A DNA stretch of 64,000 nucleotides from an uncultured Bacteroidaceae bacterium (GCA_905233765.1 CAJOCU010000003.1:1-64000), one strand, 5' to 3'. Positions 34,350-44,493 are shown, numbered from the stretch's first letter. The notes: generated by a model from the letters alone, not told the origin. Made by a program: numbers and translations.

Positions 34350-34688
34350 ATGGATTACAAAAGAACCAATGCACCCACTAACACCGTGACCCAGAATGTC
34401 ATGGATCTTTGTGACGACACAGACAACATCTACGAGAGCGTCGCTATTATCGCCAAGCGTGCCAACCAGATTGGCGCCGACCTGAAGTCAGAGCTCTCCA
34501 AAAAGTTGCAGGAATTTGCCTCCACCAACGATAACCTCGACGAAGTGTTTGAGAACCGTGAGCAGATAGAGATCAGCCGCTACTACGAGAAGCTGCCGAA
34601 GCCCACTCTCATCGCTACGCAGGAGTTCCGCGAGGGCAAGATCTATTTCCGCAATCCCGCTAAGGACAACGACGAGGTTGACCTATGA
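34350..34688 (+). CDS. rpoZ: RNA polymerase omega subunit (Bacteroidetes Rpb6-type)
   Basis: A 112-residue protein with the Rpb6/omega core NIYESVAIIAKRANQIGADL (about residues 26-45), preceded by an N-terminal TVTQNVMDLC helix and followed by a basic-acidic tail. It helps assemble beta-prime. Bacteroidetes carry this longer, Rpb6-like form after bamD. The stop overlaps the DUF4293 start (ATGA). Confidence 0.92.
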   Translation: MDYKRTNAPTNTVTQNVMDLCDDTDNIYESVAIIAKRANQIGADLKSELSKKLQEFASTNDNLDEVFENREQIEISRYYEKLPKPTLIATQEFREGKIYFRNPAKDNDEVDL

Positions 34689-35212
34689 TCCAACGCATCC
34701 AATCGGTCTATTTGGCCATTGCGGCCATCCTGTGCATAGCGTGTCTCTGCCTGCCTATTGGTCAATTTATTGACCCGTCAGGTGAGGTATGCGGCACACT
34801 GTACAACCTTTGGATCCACCTACCCTCCCCCATTGGATCAACCCTGACGACCATGAGCGGAGCTGAAACCGCACCTATCTTGGCCGCAGACGTTGCCGGT
34901 AGCCATATCTTCACACCTTGGGCACTGTTTGCCCTGCTGGTGCTCACCACGTCTGGCCTGATTTTCTGCATCTTCCTGTATAAGCAGCGCCTGGTACAGT
35001 CACGTCTGGCGCTCCTATGCAGCGTCCTGCTCTTGGGTTGGTATCTGCTGTATGCAGCCTTCGCCTACCTGATTCCCCACGACACCGACGCCACGTTTCA
35101 GCTGACACCCTGGGCCGCCTTCCCTGGCATTGCCTGCATACTCTCCTATCTGGCTTTCCGTGCCATTCTGAAAGACGAGATGCTGGTGCGCTCCCTGGAT
35201 CGCCTACGTTGA
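34685..35212 (+). CDS. DUF4293 family membrane protein
   Basis: A 175-residue inner-membrane protein with four membrane spans (SVYLAIAAILCIACLCLPIG, WALFALLVLTTSGLIFCIFL, ALLCSVLLLGWYLLYAAFAY and AAFPGIACILSYLAF) and the usual start MIQRIQSVYL. It follows rpoZ in Bacteroidetes. Function unknown. Confidence 0.9.
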   Translation: MIQRIQSVYLAIAAILCIACLCLPIGQFIDPSGEVCGTLYNLWIHLPSPIGSTLTTMSGAETAPILAADVAGSHIFTPWALFALLVLTTSGLIFCIFLYKQRLVQSRLALLCSVLLLGWYLLYAAFAYLIPHDTDATFQLTPWAAFPGIACILSYLAFRAILKDEMLVRSLDRLR

Positions 35213-35233
35213 ACTCTTTTCTTAATCCCGCCT

Positions 35234-36382
35234 ATGCTCCGAACATTCCTTGCAACCCTATTCAGCCTCGTACTCTTTAGCCCGCAGCTCAGCGCACAGC
35301 AGCCTGCAGCACCACGGGCAGTGCGCATGGGTGTGTTGCTCCCATTCAAAGAGAAGACAGCGCGTGGTGCCAAGATGGTAGAATTCTACCAGGGAATGTT
35401 AATGGCCGTTGACAGCCTCAAACATGTAGGGGTCTACATCGACGTTCAGGCCTTCCACACAGGTTCCTCGGCCTCTGAGATGGATCAACTTCTGGCCTCC
35501 CATTCGCTCAGCGACTGCGACGTAATCTTTGGACCCTTGGATGCTGCACAGCTCCCCATCTTGGCTGATTACTGTGACCTCCACTCGGTGCATTTGGTAG
35601 TACCCTTCACAAGCTTGGCGACCCAGCTGATAGGCCGTCCGCGCCATTATCTCATCAATGCCCCTCGTGCGCGAGTCCAGCAAGAGGCTTTATGGTACAT
35701 CCAGGATCAGTTCGCTGATTATAACCTCGTTCTAGTGGAAACCAACGAATCCAATGAGGAGGGCCAGGCGTTCGGAGAGCAGTTGCGCACGGCTGCCAGC
35801 CAACGCGGCGTCTATGTACGCCCGCTGAACATAGAGGCTGACGACATGGCCTTCCAACAGGCCTTCAACCAACAACACAAAAACCTGGTTCTGCTGAACT
35901 CCCCTTCACTGAAGGCCATCAACCACCTGAGCTCCAAACTGAAGGATTTCAGGCGTCAGTATCCGGACTACCAGATTGCAGTCTTCGGCTATCCTGCCTG
36001 GCAGACCTACACACAACAACTGCTGTCTGACTTCTACCTGCTGGACACCTACGTTTATTCAACCTTCTACCGTAATCCCCTATCACAACGTTGCGAGAAC
36101 TTCGACCGCCAGTTTATGCAGTGGTTCCACAGCCCGATGGCTACCACCTTCCCGCGCTACGCCCTGATGGGCTTCGACGTGGCCTATTTCTTCCTACGCG
36201 GTTTGAGCATCTATGGTAGCGACCGTCTTCAGGAGCAGCTGACACAGGTACCAGCCTATCCTTATCAACACCCTCTTTATTTTGAACGGACCAACGAAGA
36301 CGATGGTTATGTGAACTCTTTCGTGCAGCTGATTCACTACACACCTCTTCAGTCCATCGAACTCATCACCCGCAACCGCTGA
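35234..36382 (+). CDS. Exported periplasmic-binding-protein-like protein
   Basis: A 382-residue protein with a signal peptide (to about residue 22, LSAQQ). It has two alpha/beta lobes like a type I periplasmic-binding fold (MGVLLPFKEKTARGAKMVEF, then DCDVIFGPLDAAQLPILADY, VVPFTSLATQLIG and FDVAYFFLRGLSIYG). In other Bacteroidales related domains follow LysM repeats. Here there is none, so ligand and partner are unknown. It overlaps the next gene by one base (TGATG), implying co-translation. Confidence 0.8.
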   Translation: MLRTFLATLFSLVLFSPQLSAQQPAAPRAVRMGVLLPFKEKTARGAKMVEFYQGMLMAVDSLKHVGVYIDVQAFHTGSSASEMDQLLASHSLSDCDVIFGPLDAAQLPILADYCDLHSVHLVVPFTSLATQLIGRPRHYLINAPRARVQQEALWYIQDQFADYNLVLVETNESNEEGQAFGEQLRTAASQRGVYVRPLNIEADDMAFQQAFNQQHKNLVLLNSPSLKAINHLSSKLKDFRRQYPDYQIAVFGYPAWQTYTQQLLSDFYLLDTYVYSTFYRNPLSQRCENFDRQFMQWFHSPMATTFPRYALMGFDVAYFFLRGLSIYGSDRLQEQLTQVPAYPYQHPLYFERTNEDDGYVNSFVQLIHYTPLQSIELITRNR

Positions 36383-37146
36383 TGAACCCGTCACGCCTCC
36401 TGCTTATCACCCTCATGATGTGGACCGCCACGGTTCCCATGAAGGCTCAAGTCGGTGAACTGCGCAACGACCTCACGGTGGGTGTCAACGGTGGCTACCT
36501 ACTAAACCGCACCTCATTCGATCCCACCATCAAGAAGGTGTACAAAGGAGGCGAGACCTTCGGCGTGACCATTCGCTATACATGCGAGAAATACTTCGCG
36601 GCCATCTGTGCCATCCAGGCTGAAATTAATTATGCCAATATGGGTTGGAAAGAAGACATCGACCCGGAACTCAGCAGCGACACCTACTACCGCGATATGC
36701 GCTATATTCAGATGCCCATCTTCGCACGCCTCAGCTGGGGTCGCGAGCGCAAAGGCTTCCTCTTCGGTCTCCTCATAGGCCCTCAGATCGGCTACTGCTT
36801 CAGCGAAACCGAACACTACAGCGACCCGTGGGTCGGAAGTCCACGTCCGAATAAAGTAACGCAACAATACGGTAAAGGCGTTGAGCGCCGCTTTGAATAC
36901 GGCATCTCCGGTGGTCTTTCCTTTGAGATCGGCACAAAAAAAGCAGGTCGTTTTGTGCTCGAAGGCTACTACTTCTACGGCCTCAGCGACATCTTCAACA
37001 ACAGCAAGAAAGACCCCTTCGGACGCTCTGCCAACGGCGCCATCATCATCAAAGCCGGTTACCTCTACGATGTCATCCGCACGAAGGGTGTTGTTGACAA
37101 GCCTCGCAAACGCAAGAGAAACAAAGCCTCGATCCTTGGCCAATAA
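36382..37146 (+). CDS. PorT-like outer-membrane beta-barrel protein
   Basis: A 254-residue exported protein, signal peptide to about residue 22 (MKAQVG). Beta strands alternate with aromatic residues (GGYLLNRTSFDPTIKKVY, AAICAIQAEINYANMGWKED, YIQMPIFARLSW, FEYGISGGLSFEIG, FVLEGYYFYGLSDIF), as in outer-membrane barrel proteins of the PorT family. The C-terminal 25 residues are Lys/Arg-rich. It is the last gene of the bamD cluster and is convergent with uvrA. Confidence 0.8.
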   Translation: MNPSRLLLITLMMWTATVPMKAQVGELRNDLTVGVNGGYLLNRTSFDPTIKKVYKGGETFGVTIRYTCEKYFAAICAIQAEINYANMGWKEDIDPELSSDTYYRDMRYIQMPIFARLSWGRERKGFLFGLLIGPQIGYCFSETEHYSDPWVGSPRPNKVTQQYGKGVERRFEYGISGGLSFEIGTKKAGRFVLEGYYFYGLSDIFNNSKKDPFGRSANGAIIIKAGYLYDVIRTKGVVDKPRKRKRNKASILGQ

Positions 37147-37175
37147 GACCTAGGGGGTTCCTTTCCAAAAGATTT

Positions 37176-40106
37176 CTATAGGATTTCACGCAGGAAGGCG
37201 GCGGTGAAGCCTTCTTGGCATTTTGCCACCTCTTCGGGGGTGCCGCAGGCCAACACCTGTCCACCACCACGACCGCCATCGGGGCCCATATCGATGAGAT
37301 AGTCCGCCGACTTGATAACATCGAGGTTGTGCTCGATGACGAGGACAGTGTTGCCCTTATCCACCAAACGCTGGAGAACGCCCAGGAGGACACGGATGTC
37401 CTCGAAATGAAGGCCTGTGGTGGGCTCATCGAGGATGTAAAGCGTGCGGCCTGTGTCGCGCTTGCTCAGCTCTGTGGCCAGCTTCACACGCTGGCTCTCA
37501 CCACCCGACAAGGTGGTGGAGGACTGTCCGAGCTTGATATAGCCGAGACCTACATCCTGCAGGGTCTTGATCTTCTGGAGGATGTTGGGTTGATTCTCGA
37601 AGAACTCCACAGCGCGATTGATGGTCATGTCCAGCACGTCGGCAATACTCTTGCCCTTGAAGCGCACCTCCAGTGTCTCGCGGTTGTAGCGCTTGCCGTG
37701 ACATTCCTCGCAGGGAACCATCACATCGGGCAGGAAGTTCATCTCTATGGTCTTATAGCCATTGCCACCACACGTCTCACAGCGACCGCCCTTCACATTG
37801 AATGAGAAGCGACCTGGCTTATAGCCACGGATGCGGGCCTCAGGCAAGGCTACGAAGAGGTCGCGGATATCTGAGAAGACGCCCGTATAAGTGGCTGGAT
37901 TCGAACGCGGTGTGCGACCGATAGGACTCTGATCGACATCCACCACTTTATCGATGTACTCCAAGCCCTCGATGCGGTCGTAGGGTAGCGGGTCACGCAG
38001 CGAGCGGTAGAAATGCTGAGAGAGGATGGGGTGCAGCGTGTCGTTGATGAGCGAGCTCTTACCCGAGCCGGAGACACCTGTTATGCAGATGAGCGTCCCC
38101 AGCGGGAAACACACATCCACGCTTTTCAGGTTGTTACCCCGTGCGCCCTTGAGTTCCAAATAATGTCCGTTTCCGGGACGTCGCACGGCGGGTATCTCTA
38201 TCGTGCGCGAACCTATTAAATAATCTCTGGTCAATGACATGCCAGACGGCGTGTCATTGACTAGGGTTTCATACGTTCCCTGGAACATCACTTCCCCACC
38301 CTTGCGACCAGCCAACGGCCCCATGTCCACGATATAGTCGGCCTCGCGCATCATCTCCTCGTCATGCTCCACGACAATGACGGTGTTGCCCGTATCGCGC
38401 AGTTCCTTGAGCGAACGGATGAGGCGCCGGTTGTCACGCTGATGCAGTCCGATGCTGGGTTCATCCAAGATATACAGCACATTGACCAGTTTGGCACCAA
38501 TCTGTGTCGCCAAACGGATGCGCTGGCTCTCGCCGCCGCTCAGGCTCATGCTAGTGCGCGAGAGGCTGAGGTAGTCGAGACCTACATCGCAGAGGAATTG
38601 CAGGCGCGCCCGTATCTCCTTCAGGATCTCGGGGGCAATCTGGCAGAATTGACGCGTTAAGGTTGATGATTGCTGAGCTATCATCAGCCTTAACGCGTCT
38701 ATCCAGCTCAGCAAGTCCTTGATATCCATATCTGCTAGCTCTGCAATGTTTTTGCCTGCAATGCGGAAATGAAGGGCTTCACGGTTCAGGCGCGCGCCCT
38801 GACACTCAGGACACGTATCGGTTCTGGAGAACTGCTCCGCCCACTTCTGCGCTGTGGCGCTAGCCTCGGTTTCCTGCATCATCTGGATATACTTGACCAG
38901 ACCGTCGTACTCGATATAGTAGTCATTCGTCGTGTGAGCCGTGGCAGCAGGAATACGCAGACGTTCTGGACAACCGTTGAGAATCTCATCGATGGCTTCC
39001 TCAGGCACATCACAGAGCGGCGTATCCATGGTCACGTCATAGCGAGCGAGCAACGCTTCCATCTGCCAGAAAATCATCTGGTTCTTAGCCTTGCCGAGCG
39101 GTGCAATACCACCATCCTTCACCGACAGCGTACGGTCGGGAATGACTTTGTTCACATCGATGAGGTTGACATAGCCGAGGCCCTTGCAGCGTGGACACCA
39201 GCCCTGTGGTGAGTTGAACGAGAAGTTATGGGGTGCAGGATCGGCGTAACTCATGCCCGTCGTGGGGCACATCAGGCGGCGCGAGTAGTGCTTCACCGCC
39301 TTCGACTCCATGTCCAACACCATCATCAGTCCCTCGCCCATCTTCATGCACAGTTCCACACTCTTCTTGAGTCTTGCCGTGTCTGCGTCGCTCGCCGACG
39401 CATTGTCAACTGTCAACTGTCCACTGTCAACTTTCATCCGATCTACCACCACCTCGATGCTGTGGTTACTATAGCGATCCACCTTCATGCCAGGCTGCAC
39501 CTCCTGCACCTCACCATCCACACGCACCCACACGAAGCCCTTGCGACGCACATTGTCGAAGAGCTCACGATAGTGGCCCTTGCGGTTCTTCACCAATGGT
39601 GCCAGGAGTTGAATCTTATGGCCTGCATAGCCTTGAATGATTAGCTCAACAATTTGTTCCTCAGTGTATTTCACCATCGCCTCGCCCGTCTGCCACGAGA
39701 AGGCATCACCCGCACGGGCAAAAAGCAGACGCAGGAAGTCAAAGATCTCTGTAGTGGTTCCTACGGTGCTTCGCGGATTCTTGTTCGTCGTCTTCTGTTC
39801 GATGCTGATGACAGGCGACAAGCCCGTGATCTTATCCACATCCGGTCGTTCCAAACCGCCGAGGAAGTTACGGGCATAAGCTGAGAAGGTTTCAATATAG
39901 CGCCGTTGGCCTTCGGCAAAGATGGTGTCAAAGGCCAACGAGCTCTTTCCCGAACCGGAAAGACCTGTGATGACGGTCAAACTGTTACGCGGGATATCCA
40001 CGTCCACATTCTTGAGGTTGTGAACACGAGCTCCCAAAACAGAAATCAAGCCTCCCCCTGCGGGGGGGAGGTTGGAAGGGGGCTTACTCATTTCCTTCTT
40101 CTTCAT
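37176..40106 (-). CDS. uvrA: Excinuclease ABC subunit A
   Basis: 976 residues (usual about 940), from the ATG at 40106, or at 40091 if Met6 is used. ATP loops are GLSGSGKSS (about residue 50) and GVSGSGKSS (about 665). ABC signatures are [13 protein letters not shown] and [13 protein letters not shown]. The zinc site CETCGGNGY...[10 protein letters not shown] is intact, but in the other finger the first pair is C-P-T-T, one Cys short. Residues about 7-20 come from a palindromic element ([12 protein letters not shown]) and about 227-245 from a TCAACTG-type repeat ([15 protein letters not shown]). The 5' end overlaps the CHU_C gene by 23 bp. Confidence 0.96.
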   Translation of the reverse strand: MKKKEMSKPPSNLPPAGGGLISVLGARVHNLKNVDVDIPRNSLTVITGLSGSGKSSLAFDTIFAEGQRRYIETFSAYARNFLGGLERPDVDKITGLSPVISIEQKTTNKNPRSTVGTTTEIFDFLRLLFARAGDAFSWQTGEAMVKYTEEQIVELIIQGYAGHKIQLLAPLVKNRKGHYRELFDNVRRKGFVWVRVDGEVQEVQPGMKVDRYSNHSIEVVVDRMKVDSGQLTVDNASASDADTARLKKSVELCMKMGEGLMMVLDMESKAVKHYSRRLMCPTTGMSYADPAPHNFSFNSPQGWCPRCKGLGYVNLIDVNKVIPDRTLSVKDGGIAPLGKAKNQMIFWQMEALLARYDVTMDTPLCDVPEEAIDEILNGCPERLRIPAATAHTTNDYYIEYDGLVKYIQMMQETEASATAQKWAEQFSRTDTCPECQGARLNREALHFRIAGKNIAELADMDIKDLLSWIDALRLMIAQQSSTLTRQFCQIAPEILKEIRARLQFLCDVGLDYLSLSRTSMSLSGGESQRIRLATQIGAKLVNVLYILDEPSIGLHQRDNRRLIRSLKELRDTGNTVIVVEHDEEMMREADYIVDMGPLAGRKGGEVMFQGTYETLVNDTPSGMSLTRDYLIGSRTIEIPAVRRPGNGHYLELKGARGNNLKSVDVCFPLGTLICITGVSGSGKSSLINDTLHPILSQHFYRSLRDPLPYDRIEGLEYIDKVVDVDQSPIGRTPRSNPATYTGVFSDIRDLFVALPEARIRGYKPGRFSFNVKGGRCETCGGNGYKTIEMNFLPDVMVPCEECHGKRYNRETLEVRFKGKSIADVLDMTINRAVEFFENQPNILQKIKTLQDVGLGYIKLGQSSTTLSGGESQRVKLATELSKRDTGRTLYILDEPTTGLHFEDIRVLLGVLQRLVDKGNTVLVIEHNLDVIKSADYLIDMGPDGGRGGGQVLACGTPEEVAKCQEGFTAAFLREIL
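39404..39434. repeat. TCAACTG-type short repeat in uvrA
   Basis: TGTCAACTGTCAACTGTCCA and a further CTGTCAACTTT form heptamer-like repeats. They are in frame on the minus strand (VDSGQLTVD). Confidence 0.65.
40048..40085. repeat. GC-rich palindromic element at the start of uvrA
   Basis: AAGCCTCCCCCTGCGGGGGG followed by AGGTTGGAAGGGGGCTT. It lies over the last two bases of the CHU_C gene and codes for the first residues of UvrA. Confidence 0.75.
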
Positions 40107-40800
40107 TATAGCGCGTCAAGACATTCACGTCCTTCCGGATCTTGTATTCTACGCCATCAGCACCCTTGGCCACGACGTTCACGAAATAGACGCCGTCCTT
40201 CACCGTCTTGCCTTTGTATTTACCGTCCCAGCCGCCATTCACATCATTCCACTGGTAGAGCTTCTGTCCCCAACGATTGAAGATAGTAGCCCTGAACTCA
40301 ACAATACTCTGGTGCGTCGATTTGGCTTTATACTCATCGTTCTTGCCATCGCCATTGGGTGAGAAGGCATTGGGCATCTCCAGTTTGGATTCTGAGACCG
40401 TCACGGAGAACGTGTGTTCACCGACCTCTGGATAATCGACGCTGTCATTGTCCTTTGAGAAAGTCACCTTCAAAGCCACGATGAAAGAGCCGCTCTGCGA
40501 AAACGTGTACTCGAATTCCGCTTCGTTGACGCCTGAGCGATGGACCACAAACTGTTCCTTTGTGCCCGATGAGGGGTAGATCCACCACTCGTAAACGGGC
40601 TGGTAACCAGCATAGTCCTCGGGGTTGGCCGAGAAACGTCCTGTTACAGGAGCCTCACCAGAATATTCCGAGCGTTCTTCTTCGATTGCTTCGCCATCCT
40701 TCGTGTAGGAAAAGACGGCTTTCGGGTTACACGTCTGCGCCAACGCCACCGAGGGCGAGAGCCACGCTGCGAGTACAGCTATGAACAATATCTTTCTCAT
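40084..40800 (-). CDS. Exported CHU_C (gliding-motility-type C-terminal) protein
   Basis: A 238-residue protein: signal peptide to about residue 21 (VALAQT), an immunoglobulin-like middle (VYEWWIYPSSGTKEQFVV, FSQSGSFIVALKVTF) and a C-terminal CHU_C domain (MPNAFSPNGDGKNDEYK, about 140-156; IFNRWGQKLYQWND, about 173-186; WDGKYKGKTVKDGVYFVNV). CHU_C is a type IX secretion signal domain, so a T9SS or a related sorting route is implied. It overlaps uvrA by 23 bp. Confidence 0.88.
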   Translation of the reverse strand: MRKILFIAVLAAWLSPSVALAQTCNPKAVFSYTKDGEAIEEERSEYSGEAPVTGRFSANPEDYAGYQPVYEWWIYPSSGTKEQFVVHRSGVNEAEFEYTFSQSGSFIVALKVTFSKDNDSVDYPEVGEHTFSVTVSESKLEMPNAFSPNGDGKNDEYKAKSTHQSIVEFRATIFNRWGQKLYQWNDVNGGWDGKYKGKTVKDGVYFVNVVAKGADGVEYKIRKDVNVLTRYNEEEGNE

Positions 40801-40810
40801 ATTCGGTCGA

Positions 40811-40845
40811 AAACGAGCCGTCTGGACTACGCCGACGGCTCGTTT
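40811..40845 (-). terminator. Intrinsic terminator after rpsA
   Basis: A perfect 12-bp stem (AAACGAGCCGTC/GACGGCTCGTTT) in the gap between the rpsA stop (40886) and the CHU_C start (40800), with T-rich flanks on both sides. Confidence 0.75.
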
Positions 40846-40885
40846 ATTTAATAATTAATGTTTGCGCGTGCGCGTGAGGGGTGAA

Positions 40886-42685
40886 TTACTCACCCTTCTC
40901 CAGCTTAGCCTTCAGTTCAGCCAGTGCATCGATATCACCAAGGGTCGTGCTAGCGGCCTGGTTCTGGATGACGGGCTGCTGCTCCTTTGCAGGACGCTTT
41001 GCAGCGGCAGCTGCACGCTCAGCCTTGCGAGCCTCGCGCTGCTCTGTGCGAGCGGCATCCTCATAGATGCGGCTGTGGCTTAGAATGATACGCTTGCTCT
41101 CCTTGTTGAACTCGATGACCTTGAACTGCAGTTTCTCGCCCTGCTGAGCCTGGCTGCCGTCCTCTTTCACGAGGTGCTTGGGAGTGGCGAAGCCTTCCAC
41201 ACCGTACTCGAGCTGGATGACAGCACCCTTGTCGAGCATCTCAGTGATGGTACCTTCGTGAACGCTATCACGTGTGAACACGGTCTCAAAGACATCCCAG
41301 GGATTCTCCTCGAGCTGCTTGTGGCCGAGGCTGAGACGACGGTTCTCCTTGTCGATTTCGAGAACGACGACCTCGATGGTAGCACCGATCTGCGTGAACT
41401 CGCTGGGGTGCTTCACCTTCTTGGTCCAGCTGAGGTCGCTGATGTGGATGAGGCCATCCACGCCTTCCTCGATCTCCACGAAGACACCGAAGTTGGTGAA
41501 GTTGCGGACGCGAGCGCTGTGCTTGCTGCCGACGGGGTACTTCACTTCGATGTTCTCCCACGGATCTTCCTTCAGCTGCTTGATACCGAGGCTCATCTTG
41601 CGCTCCTCGCGGTCGAGGGTGAGGATGACGGCTTCTACCTCGTCGCCCACCTTCATGAAGTCCTGAGCGCTACGCAGGTGCTGGCTCCAGGACATCTCGC
41701 TGACGTGGATAAGACCTTCCACGCCGGGAGCCACCTCGATGAATGCACCGTAGTCGGCCATAACGACCACCTTGCCCTTGACCTTGTCGCCAACCTTGAG
41801 GTTGGGATCGAGGGCATCCCAGGGATGGGGTGTGAGCTGCTTCAGACCGAGAGCGATACGCTTCTTCTCCTCGTCGAAATCAAGGATAACGACGTTGAGC
41901 TTTTGGTCGAGTTCAACCACCTCATGCGGATCGCTGACGCGGCCCCAGCTGAGGTCTGTGATGTGAACGAGACCATCGACGCCACCCAGGTCGATGAACA
42001 CACCATAGGAGGTGATGTTCTTGACAGTACCCTCGAGCACCTGACCCTTCTCCAGCTTGGAGATAATCTCCTTCTTCTGCTGTTCGAGCTCGGCCTCAAT
42101 GAGTGCCTTGTGGCTGACAACAACATTGCGGTAGTCCTGGTTGATCTTCACGATCTTGAACTCCATTGTCTTGCCCACGAATACATCGTAGTCGCGGATG
42201 GGCTTGACGTCGATCTGGCTGCCGGGGAGGAAAGCCTCGATGCCGAAGACATCGACAATCATACCACCCTTCGTGCGGCACTTGATGAAGCCCTTAACGA
42301 TTTCCTGACTCTCAAGAGCAGCATTGACGCGATCCCAGCTCTTGGCAGCACGAGCCTTCTTGTGAGACAGAATAAGCTGACCTTTCTTGTCTTCCTGATT
42401 CTCAATATAAACCTCTACCTGATCACCGACCTTCAAATCGGGATTGTAGCGGAACTCGTTGGCCGAGATGATACCATCGCTCTTGTAGCCGATGTTCACA
42501 ACGACCTCGCGCTTGTTGATGCTGATGACCGTACCTTCTACGACATCGTGATCAGTAACGCCCGTCAGGCTCTTGTCGTAAGCCGCAGCCTGATCTTCAC
42601 GGCTTTGCTCTGTTTGAGCGGCGCCCTTCTCGTAACCTTCCCAATCGAAGTCCTCGAGGGGCTGAATGTTTGTTAAGTTTGACAT
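40886..42685 (-). CDS. rpsA: 30S ribosomal protein S1
   Basis: 599 residues with an acidic N-terminal lead (NIQPLEDFDWEGYEKG) and six S1 RNA-binding repeats, for example GTVKNITSYGVFIDLGGVDG, GKVVVMADYGAFIEVAPGVE and ARVRNFTNFGVFVEIEEGVD. The C-terminus is Ala/Lys-rich. S1 binds mRNA leaders; Bacteroidetes leaders mostly lack Shine-Dalgarno sites, so S1 probably matters here. The promoter box is at 42754-42761. Confidence 0.97.
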   Translation of the reverse strand: MSNLTNIQPLEDFDWEGYEKGAAQTEQSREDQAAAYDKSLTGVTDHDVVEGTVISINKREVVVNIGYKSDGIISANEFRYNPDLKVGDQVEVYIENQEDKKGQLILSHKKARAAKSWDRVNAALESQEIVKGFIKCRTKGGMIVDVFGIEAFLPGSQIDVKPIRDYDVFVGKTMEFKIVKINQDYRNVVVSHKALIEAELEQQKKEIISKLEKGQVLEGTVKNITSYGVFIDLGGVDGLVHITDLSWGRVSDPHEVVELDQKLNVVILDFDEEKKRIALGLKQLTPHPWDALDPNLKVGDKVKGKVVVMADYGAFIEVAPGVEGLIHVSEMSWSQHLRSAQDFMKVGDEVEAVILTLDREERKMSLGIKQLKEDPWENIEVKYPVGSKHSARVRNFTNFGVFVEIEEGVDGLIHISDLSWTKKVKHPSEFTQIGATIEVVVLEIDKENRRLSLGHKQLEENPWDVFETVFTRDSVHEGTITEMLDKGAVIQLEYGVEGFATPKHLVKEDGSQAQQGEKLQFKVIEFNKESKRIILSHSRIYEDAARTEQREARKAERAAAAAKRPAKEQQPVIQNQAASTTLGDIDALAELKAKLEKGE

Positions 42686-42753
42686 AGGGTTAATTAAATA
42701 AAAAATGAAATGTTTAATAACGTTAGACTTTATGTTGTTTTGAAAGTCGGGCG

Positions 42754-42761
42754 CAAAGGTA
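42754..42761 (-). promoter_or_regulatory. Promoter -7 box (TACCTTTG) of rpsA
   Basis: TACCTTTG on the minus strand, 68 bp before the rpsA start. The region just upstream is the AGTTTAA repeat. Confidence 0.6.
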
Positions 42762-42769
42762 CGAAAAAA

Positions 42770-42800
42770 GTTTAAAGTTTAAAGTTTAAAGTTTAAAGTT
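42770..42800. repeat. AGTTTAA heptamer tandem repeat
   Basis: Four to five copies of AAGTTTA in a row, upstream of the rpsA promoter box. A looser version lies at 43667-43697, between the zinc-ribbon and Nif3 genes. Confidence 0.6.
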
Positions 42801-42832
42801 TTTGCGTTTTGGCCATCATTTTTTTCAACCTT

Positions 42833-43657
42833 TCAATCTTCCGTCTTGGCCTCTGCCTTCTTGCGGCTACGACGCTTCGGCTTTTCCTCGGCAGCCTTCT
42901 GTGTCTGCACACCAGCCAGTTCGGGGTCTATCATGATGCGACCGCAGTATTCGCAGACGATGATCTTCTTGCGCATACGGATATCGAGTTGGCGCTGGGG
43001 CGGGATCTTATTGAAGCAACCGCCGCAGGCATCGCGCTGCACATACACCACGCCCAGACCGTTGCGGGAGTTCTTGCGGATACGCTTGAAAGCGCTGAGC
43101 AGACGCGGCTCGATGGTCAGTTCCAGGTTCTTGCTCTTCTCGCGCAGCTTCTCCTCCTCGGCACGTGTCTCGGAGATGATCTCGTCGAGCTCGCTCTTCT
43201 TGATGTCTAGGTCGGTGCGACGCTCGGTGACGGTATCGGAGCAGCGGCGGATGTCCTCCTGCTTGCTTTCGATGGCAGCCGTAGCCTCGCGCAGCTTCTT
43301 CTCGTTGAGCTGGTTGTCGAGCTGCAGGTATTCGATTTCCTTCGTCAGGTTCTCATACTCGCGGTTGTTGCGAACATTGCTCAGCTGATTGTTGTAGCGC
43401 TCGATATTGGTGTTGTTATCCTGGATGGCCACACGGCGACGAGCCATCTCATCCTGCATGTTAGCGATCTCAGCCTGTATCTTCTCGATACGCGTGGTGA
43501 GACCTTCGATTTCATCCTCCAGGTCCTGCACTTCCAAGGGCAGTTCACCACGGAGGGTCTTGATTTTGTCAATCTCCGAGAGCATAGTCTGGAGCTGGTA
43601 CAGGTTCTTCAGCTTATCTTCAATGCTGAGATCCTGAGGGTCTTTTCTTGATGCCAT
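42833..43657 (-). CDS. Coiled-coil protein with C-terminal zinc ribbon
   Basis: A 274-residue cytoplasmic protein. Residues about 10-185 are a long coiled coil (heptads such as IEKIQAEIANMQDEMARRRV). The end has a C4 zinc ribbon: CGGCFNK (about 211-217) and CEYCGRIM (about 235-242), then a basic tail (KPKRRSRKKAEAK). It belongs to the CT398/zinc-ribbon group beside nif3 in many bacteria. Function unknown; a nucleic-acid role is plausible. Confidence 0.85.
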   Translation of the reverse strand: MASRKDPQDLSIEDKLKNLYQLQTMLSEIDKIKTLRGELPLEVQDLEDEIEGLTTRIEKIQAEIANMQDEMARRRVAIQDNNTNIERYNNQLSNVRNNREYENLTKEIEYLQLDNQLNEKKLREATAAIESKQEDIRRCSDTVTERRTDLDIKKSELDEIISETRAEEEKLREKSKNLELTIEPRLLSAFKRIRKNSRNGLGVVYVQRDACGGCFNKIPPQRQLDIRMRKKIIVCEYCGRIMIDPELAGVQTQKAAEEKPKRRSRKKAEAKTED

Positions 43658-43692
43658 ATCTTATTTAGAGTTTAAAGTTTTATGTTTAATGT

Positions 43693-44493
43693 TTAAAGGA
43701 TTTGTATCGGATTCGTCTTCACTTCGGTGTCGTAGATGGGCAGCATCGGAGCCACCTCCTCGATTATGGAGCGGAATATCTCGCGTGTGAACTGCTCGCT
43801 CTCATAGTGTCCGAGCACGGCAATCTGTATCTCCTGCTCGTGTCCGAACCACTGGTGGTAGTGCATCTCGCCCGTGATGAAGGCGTCGGCCTCAACGCGG
43901 AGGGCATCGTCGAGCAGGAAGTCACCGGCGCCGCCACAGAGGGCCACGCTCTGGATGGGGCGTTCCAGCAGCTGGTTATGCTGCAGGGCCTCCACGCCGA
44001 AGGCTTGCTTCACGCGCTGCAGGAAAGCGAGAGAGTCCTCGCCCGACGGCAGATAGCCTACAACACCGCTGCCACCCTTGACTTGCCGACCGTTAGGCAG
44101 ACTGAGCGCCTTCGGCGCCAGGAACTGCACATCGATCAGTCCCAGTTTCTCCGCCATCTTGAAGTTCACGCCATCTTCGGCATTGTCCAGGTTCGTGTGC
44201 GCTGCATAGATACAGATGTCATTCTGAATAGCCAAGCGCACGCAGCGTTGCACCTGGTTGGCATCTGCCACCTGCTTCAGCCCACGGAAGAGCAGCGGAT
44301 GATGACTCACGATGAGGTTACATCCCAAATCAATGGCCTCGGCGATGACCGCTTCGGTCACGTCCAGACACAATAATGCCCCTGAAACCTCCGTCTCTGT
44401 CAATCCACATTGCAGGCCGGCATTATCGTAGTCTTCCTGCAAGGGCAGAGGCGCGAACTGTTCAAGGGCAGCAATGATTTCCTTGATTTTCAC
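43693..44493 (-). CDS. Nif3-like dinuclear metal-centre protein
   Basis: 266 residues from the GTG at 44493 (VKIKEIIAALEQFAPLPLQE); another GTG at 44502 is possible. There is no in-frame ATG nearby. Metal ligands are seen in NLIVSHHPLLFRGL (about 61-74), AAHTNLDNAEDGVN (about 96-109) and a late GHYESEQ. Bacteroidetes often have a long Nif3 of about 365 residues with an inserted domain; this is the short form. The family has a GTP-cyclohydrolase-like hexameric fold with an unsettled role. It is probably co-transcribed with the zinc-ribbon gene 35 bp downstream. Confidence 0.9.
   Translation of the reverse strand: MKIKEIIAALEQFAPLPLQEDYDNAGLQCGLTETEVSGALLCLDVTEAVIAEAIDLGCNLIVSHHPLLFRGLKQVADANQVQRCVRLAIQNDICIYAAHTNLDNAEDGVNFKMAEKLGLIDVQFLAPKALSLPNGRQVKGGSGVVGYLPSGEDSLAFLQRVKQAFGVEALQHNQLLERPIQSVALCGGAGDFLLDDALRVEADAFITGEMHYHQWFGHEQEIQIAVLGHYESEQFTREIFRSIIEEVAPMLPIYDTEVKTNPIQIL

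Noticed and set aside
41174..42676. 500-codon open frame opposite rpsA
   Set aside because: Its translation is Leu/Asp/Val-rich without motifs, while the minus strand encodes complete ribosomal protein S1.
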